The notes under the pieces were generated by a model, which searched no databases, was not told the DNA's origin, and saw nothing but the letters and a program-made list of their open reading frames with translations. From contig JAOTYN010000162.1 in the NCBI GenBank assembly GCA_029861825.1, positions 1 through 8,471 of the forward strand: 8,471 bases of DNA, written 5' to 3'. A program made the translations under genes and the position numbers. Positions 6,028 through 8,471 of this stretch are shown here, piece by piece. Position 1 is the first letter of the stretch, and every line of letters begins with the position of its first letter. Origin of the DNA: Cyclobacteriaceae bacterium. Its GTDB lineage: Bacteria > Bacteroidota > Bacteroidia > Cytophagales > Cyclobacteriaceae.

Positions 6028-6459
6028 CTATTGGGACAATCGTTTACTCAACCTGTTACTAATACCTCTGGCCAGGGCGTAAGGAAGCGCGATCAACACA
6101 GCTCCTACCATGACGGCGCCCATGATAAAAAGACCATGGAACAAATAGATCTGCACTATAGCATCCAGTACAATACCCATAGCCAGCACTTTTGCTATGG
6201 ATCTTAGTCCGTGTTTAAGGATATCCCGTCTTCGTTCTTTCCCTAAGATTATATTCAAAATATATGGAGGCTTCTTTAGACTGGCATCCATCCTTCCATC
6301 CTTGATCCCAAAGATAATGGCCATCAAAGGTTGTAAAATAAATCGAAGATGAAAGGGCCCGGTAAAGCGCTCCACTAATTTTTCGGAGACTGTTAAATCC
6401 TGAGCCTGCAGGGCACACCCACAAATTAGCAGCAGGGTTGTGATAAGCAGATTCCTCAT
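6028..6459 (-). CDS. Small membrane protein with signal peptide and RFILQPLMAIIFGIKDG motif
   Basis: 143 residues from ATG at 6459. An upstream in-frame GTG at 6468 would add three residues, but ATG is preferred. A signal peptide is likely to end before Gln (cleavage near ALQAQ); a Cys-containing stretch LICGC could also be read as a poor lipobox. The segment LRFILQPLMAIIFGIKDG, followed by DASLKKPPYI, is the strongest motif and looks conserved in small bacterial membrane proteins of no assigned role. The first part of that motif may be a membrane helix. Two more lie at about 90-110 and 112-130 of the longer form. The ending is basic (ARGISNRLSKRLSQ). It lies 56 bp after the helical exported protein and 47 bp before the next membrane protein. 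Function not recognised. Confidence 0.75.
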   Translation of the reverse strand: MRNLLITTLLLICGCALQAQDLTVSEKLVERFTGPFHLRFILQPLMAIIFGIKDGRMDASLKKPPYILNIILGKERRRDILKHGLRSIAKVLAMGIVLDAIVQIYLFHGLFIMGAVMVGAVLIALPYALARGISNRLSKRLSQ

Positions 6460-6515
6460 ATTTTTCACTTAATGAGCTTTGAAGGTCGATGAAGTCTATG
6501 GTGGTTAAAAACGAC

Positions 6516-6986
6516 CTATTTCAATTCACCTATCATCGGGATGTTCTCAAATATAGCAACCCGGGTAGCGCTCAACAAATACGATTCTATCTGCCAGAAT
6601 TGGGCCGCCGCTTGAGATCCAGACTGGGCTTTAACCTTTTTATAATATTTCGTCAACAACTTGTCCAGATCTGCCTTTTGCTTCAAAGCAGTACCCATTA
6701 ATTCATCGATCTTGGCATCGTCGAGTTCGAAATAATTGTCGGCATAATTCTGCAGCAGTGTGATACGGTTCTGACCCAGGGCTTTTCGTTCGGTTTCATA
6801 TTCATCGTATACGGTCCAGAAAGCCTCTTTGGACTCACCCTCTACCTGAACAAATTTGGCCACGATGGCTTTTTTCTCCATACCAAAGGCGGATTGGATG
6901 AGGTCAATTTCTTCTTTATTGGACTGCGACCATAAGAGAGCCGGTAACATAAAACTGGTTATAAGTAGGTATAATGTCTTTTTCAT
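6516..6986 (-). CDS. Small exported all-helical protein of unknown function
   Basis: 156 residues. The signal peptide (Lys2-Lys3, core LYLLITSFMLPALL) is probably cleaved between Ser20 and Gln21. The rest is almost entirely charged amphipathic helix: residues 24-47, 50-70 (EAFWTVYDEYETERKAL), 71-85, 88-120 (Lys-rich, KADLDKLLTKYYKKVKA) and 124-142 (AAAQFWQIESYLLSATRV). It ends in AIFENIPMIGELK. The size and helical hairpin layout resemble small periplasmic chaperone-like proteins of the Spy/CpxP type, but I see no LTxxQ motif, so the likeness is structural only. Related exported proteins with a WQIExYL...IPxIGE ending seem widespread without a name. It sits 41 bp after the barrel gene at 7028-7816. 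Confidence 0.75.
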   Translation of the reverse strand: MKKTLYLLITSFMLPALLWSQSNKEEIDLIQSAFGMEKKAIVAKFVQVEGESKEAFWTVYDEYETERKALGQNRITLLQNYADNYFELDDAKIDELMGTALKQKADLDKLLTKYYKKVKAQSGSQAAAQFWQIESYLLSATRVAIFENIPMIGELK

Positions 6987-7027
6987 TGTGGATATTTTAA
7001 AAAGTCTAAACTAGATTAATTACGGTA

Positions 7028-7816
7028 TCAAAATTGAAAAACAAAGCCCACTAAGGGACCGTGCAAGTTAATATCTAATAAAAAGTAATCGGTAGTGCCT
7101 GAGGTACCAGATGAAAAATCAGTGGTTAGGTAGCGATATTGGCCCACCAATGAAAATGTATCGGTAAACCTGTATCCTAAGGAAGGTTGCACATTAAAGC
7201 TAAAATCCGATCCCACGCCGAAACCTCCGATGTCGCTGCGAAGCATGGCAAACCAGGTATCAGAAAAGTTGTACAATACCCGTCCGCCAATCACCGGATC
7301 CACATATGAGTCGCCCCGGGTGATATCGCCGGTAAACAGTCCTCCCCCTAGGTCCAGTGACATGTCCAGGTCTATGTCCCAAAATCGTACCCCAGCAAAA
7401 GCGTCAATATGCCCCCATTCCCGGACAAAGCGGTGGTTGCCAAAGGCCTCAATTATAGCCAGTTTAGCCTCAACATCCGCAATCCCGTTGCGTGCCACAG
7501 AGAGATCATCGCCTACCTTGGCAAATGTAATATCAATCATGCCTCCCCAGTCTCCCTTTTGCACTTCTCCATGAAACATAAAACCAAACTCCAGCACCTT
7601 AAGCAGATCACTGAAATCAGCAGAGACTTCCGTGCTTCCCGTCACTCCCACTCCCGCATCACCGGTTAGTGATGTAAAGAATATATAAGGAGCTACTACG
7701 AATTCCCAGTTATCCTCTGGGTCTCCATCATCTTGAGCTGTAAGATTAATGGAGAAAAGTACCAGTAGAATGGTGGCGGATATCCTCAAGATCTTAAATT
7801 TCTTATTTATCAACAT
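7028..7816 (-). CDS. Outer-membrane beta-barrel protein of unknown function
   Basis: 262 residues. A signal peptide with a basic n-region (Lys5-Lys8, Arg11) and the core ATILLVLFSINL is cleaved before Gln28. The mature protein starts with an acidic stretch and then WEFVVAPYIFF (37-47), a typical first strand in a family of 250-280-residue barrels. Others include FMFHGEVQKGDWGGMIDITF, HIDAFAGVRFWDIDLDM, YVDPVIGGRVLYNF, WFAMLRSDIGGFGVGSD and NVQPSLGYRFTDTFSLVGQY. The protein ends with INLHGPLVGFVFQF, a terminal Phe as in barrel assembly signals. The VDPVIGGR and RSDIGGFGVGSD motifs are characteristic of this uncharacterised family. It is the first gene after the repeat-rich gap and probably opens the transcript that continues to 1440. 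Confidence 0.85.
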   Translation of the reverse strand: MLINKKFKILRISATILLVLFSINLTAQDDGDPEDNWEFVVAPYIFFTSLTGDAGVGVTGSTEVSADFSDLLKVLEFGFMFHGEVQKGDWGGMIDITFAKVGDDLSVARNGIADVEAKLAIIEAFGNHRFVREWGHIDAFAGVRFWDIDLDMSLDLGGGLFTGDITRGDSYVDPVIGGRVLYNFSDTWFAMLRSDIGGFGVGSDFSFNVQPSLGYRFTDTFSLVGQYRYLTTDFSSGTSGTTDYFLLDINLHGPLVGFVFQF

Positions 7817-7847
7817 GGCTACTTCAAGTCTACGGACATTTATTTAT

Positions 7848-7858
7848 AGGCTGAGCCT
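7848..7858. repeat. Inverted repeat AGGCTGAGCCT upstream of the barrel gene
   Basis: This is a perfect 11-bp inverted repeat with 5-bp arms around one G, about 30-40 bp upstream of the ATG at 7816. It could be part of an operator. Short palindromes also occur by chance, so the call is weak. Confidence 0.2.
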
Positions 7859-7865
7859 GAATGAA

Positions 7866-7886
7866 GGTGAACGGTGGATGGTGAAT
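7866..7886. repeat. Degenerate tandem repeat, period 7 (GGTGAAC type)
   Basis: Three heptamers in a row: GGTGAAC, GGTGGAT, GGTGAAT. They share GGTG at each start. The array lies 50-70 bp upstream of the barrel gene's ATG, in the gap after the DUF3604 gene. Confidence 0.6.
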
Positions 7887-7906
7887 TGTTAGCAGTTTTT
7901 CGATTT

Positions 7907-7927
7907 CCGGGAACCGGGAACCGAGCA
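7907..7927. repeat. Tandem repeat, period 7 (CCGGGAA type)
   Basis: Two identical heptamers CCGGGAA (7907-7913 and 7914-7920) are followed by a degenerate third, CCGAGCA. On the minus strand they read TTCCCGG. The array is separated by 20 bp from the GGTGAAC-type array and shares its period but not its sequence. Confidence 0.6.
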
Positions 7928-7941
7928 CCTGATACCATCAT

Positions 7942-7977
7942 CACACTCAAACTCACACACACCCTCGCACTCAACTA
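7942..7977. repeat. Degenerate hexamer array running into the DUF3604 stop codon
   Basis: Six hexamers CACACT, CAAACT, CACACA, CACCCT, CGCACT and CAACTA lie end to end. The last includes the complement of the TAG stop codon of the DUF3604 gene (7975-7977). On the mRNA strand the array reads as a GA/GT-rich stretch just after the stop. No stem-loop terminator was seen beside it. Confidence 0.5.
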
Positions 7978-8471
7978 GGGTGTATACCAAATAGGACTGG
8001 TATAAGCCCTCTCTTGAGTGGTTAAAGGTACTCCCTCCGGAGCCTCCACCCCAAGCCTTACCTTATCATACAAGGTCCATCTGGGCGTAGGGATCTCCAT
8101 TACCCGGGCGTAGTAGAAAGCCCGTTGATTGGGATCAAAGTCAGGATCGGACCAAACAGTGATTAACTCGGGACTGCCGATGGTATTGGTCCAGGTGGCA
8201 GTATTGATATCTACAGTATTACCAATAGCCGGTAATTTTCCATCACTTCCCGGTGAACGCTCACCTGACCATACTACATCATATACCTTTTCTTGCTCTC
8301 TGCCTCGGCGATCTACCCAACCCTTAACGATCTGTATGCGATCAAGATTTCCTGAATAAGGATCCTTGCGAGCGGCAACTAAGAATGATGGGGATTTCCC
8401 AGAGGGGGCATTGGTAAGATCGCCTCCCATAGGCACTCCTTTGTAATACCCCGCATCTGCGGGTAATCTAC
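7975..8471 (-). CDS. DUF3604 family protein, C-terminal part (cut by window edge)
   Basis: 165 codons including the stop are visible and the frame stays open to the right edge. A GTG at 8436 is internal, since the 11 codons before it (RLPADAGYYKG) continue the family pattern up to the edge. The fragment carries the hallmarks of the DUF3604 C-terminus: GYYKGVPMGGDL, LVAARKDPYSGNLDRIQIVK, EKVYDVVWSG, GKLPAIGNTVD, WSDPDFDPNQRAFYYARV, EIPTPRW and the ending ERAYTSPIWYTP. Full-length members are about 600-700 residues, are exported, and have an N-terminal PHP-like metal-dependent hydrolase region. Their substrate is not known to me. The catalytic half lies outside the window. No frameshift is seen in the visible part. 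The repeat-rich gap follows the stop. Confidence 0.92.
   Translation of the reverse strand, partial: RLPADAGYYKGVPMGGDLTNAPSGKSPSFLVAARKDPYSGNLDRIQIVKGWVDRRGREQEKVYDVVWSGERSPGSDGKLPAIGNTVDINTATWTNTIGSPELITVWSDPDFDPNQRAFYYARVMEIPTPRWTLYDKVRLGVEAPEGVPLTTQERAYTSPIWYTP

Noticed and set aside
7230..7669. Plus-strand frames opposite the barrel gene
   Set aside because: The products are Pro/Ser-rich without a domain, while the minus-strand frame has a signal peptide and family motifs.
7842..7977. CRISPR array or attachment site in the repeat-rich gap
   Set aside because: Units are 6-7 bp, degenerate and contiguous, with no spacers, cas genes, tRNA or integrase.
7975..8436. DUF3604 fragment as a complete 153-residue gene from GTG at 8436
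   Set aside because: The frame remains open to the window edge and the upstream codons continue the family motif, so the GTG is internal.

Overview
The window looks like part of a chromosome from a marine-type Bacteroidota bacterium, most likely Flavobacteriia or a close relative. The reasons are moderate GC, few Shine-Dalgarno-like leaders, signal peptides that end just before Gln (the A-Q pattern common in this phylum), and families typical of it: DUF5723, PorT-like barrels and a lipoprotein-type formylglycine-generating enzyme. No RNA gene, IS element, phage gene or CRISPR array was found.

All thirteen protein genes lie on the minus strand, so transcription runs right to left. Both ends are cut. 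At the right edge is the C-terminal part of a DUF3604 protein (7975-8471). A 158-bp gap with three kinds of short degenerate tandem repeat follows. Next comes a tightly packed run of nine genes with gaps of about 9-63 bp: an outer-membrane barrel (7028-7816), a small helical exported protein (6516-6986), two small membrane proteins (6028-6459 and 5549-5980), a PorT-like barrel (4796-5512), a DUF2490 barrel starting with GTG (3947-4738), a Tyr-rich lipoprotein (3231-3899), a barrel with a His-rich N-terminus (2646-3221) and a lipoprotein formylglycine-generating enzyme (FGE, 1440-2582). After a 136-bp gap come a SnoaL/NTF2-like lipoprotein (785-1303), a glycine-zipper protein (274-774) and the start of a DUF5723 outer-membrane protein (1-240).

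Almost every product is predicted to be exported or in a membrane: four complete beta-barrels and the start of a fifth probable one, three lipoproteins, two soluble or zipper-type exported proteins and two small membrane proteins. No cytoplasmic enzyme, regulator or transposase is visible. The best functional anchor is the FGE, which keeps both catalytic cysteines and so should activate type I sulfatases in the periplasm. No sulfatase is in the window, so its clients must be coded elsewhere. The other genes fit an envelope-remodelling or uptake locus, but their substrate cannot be read from the sequence.
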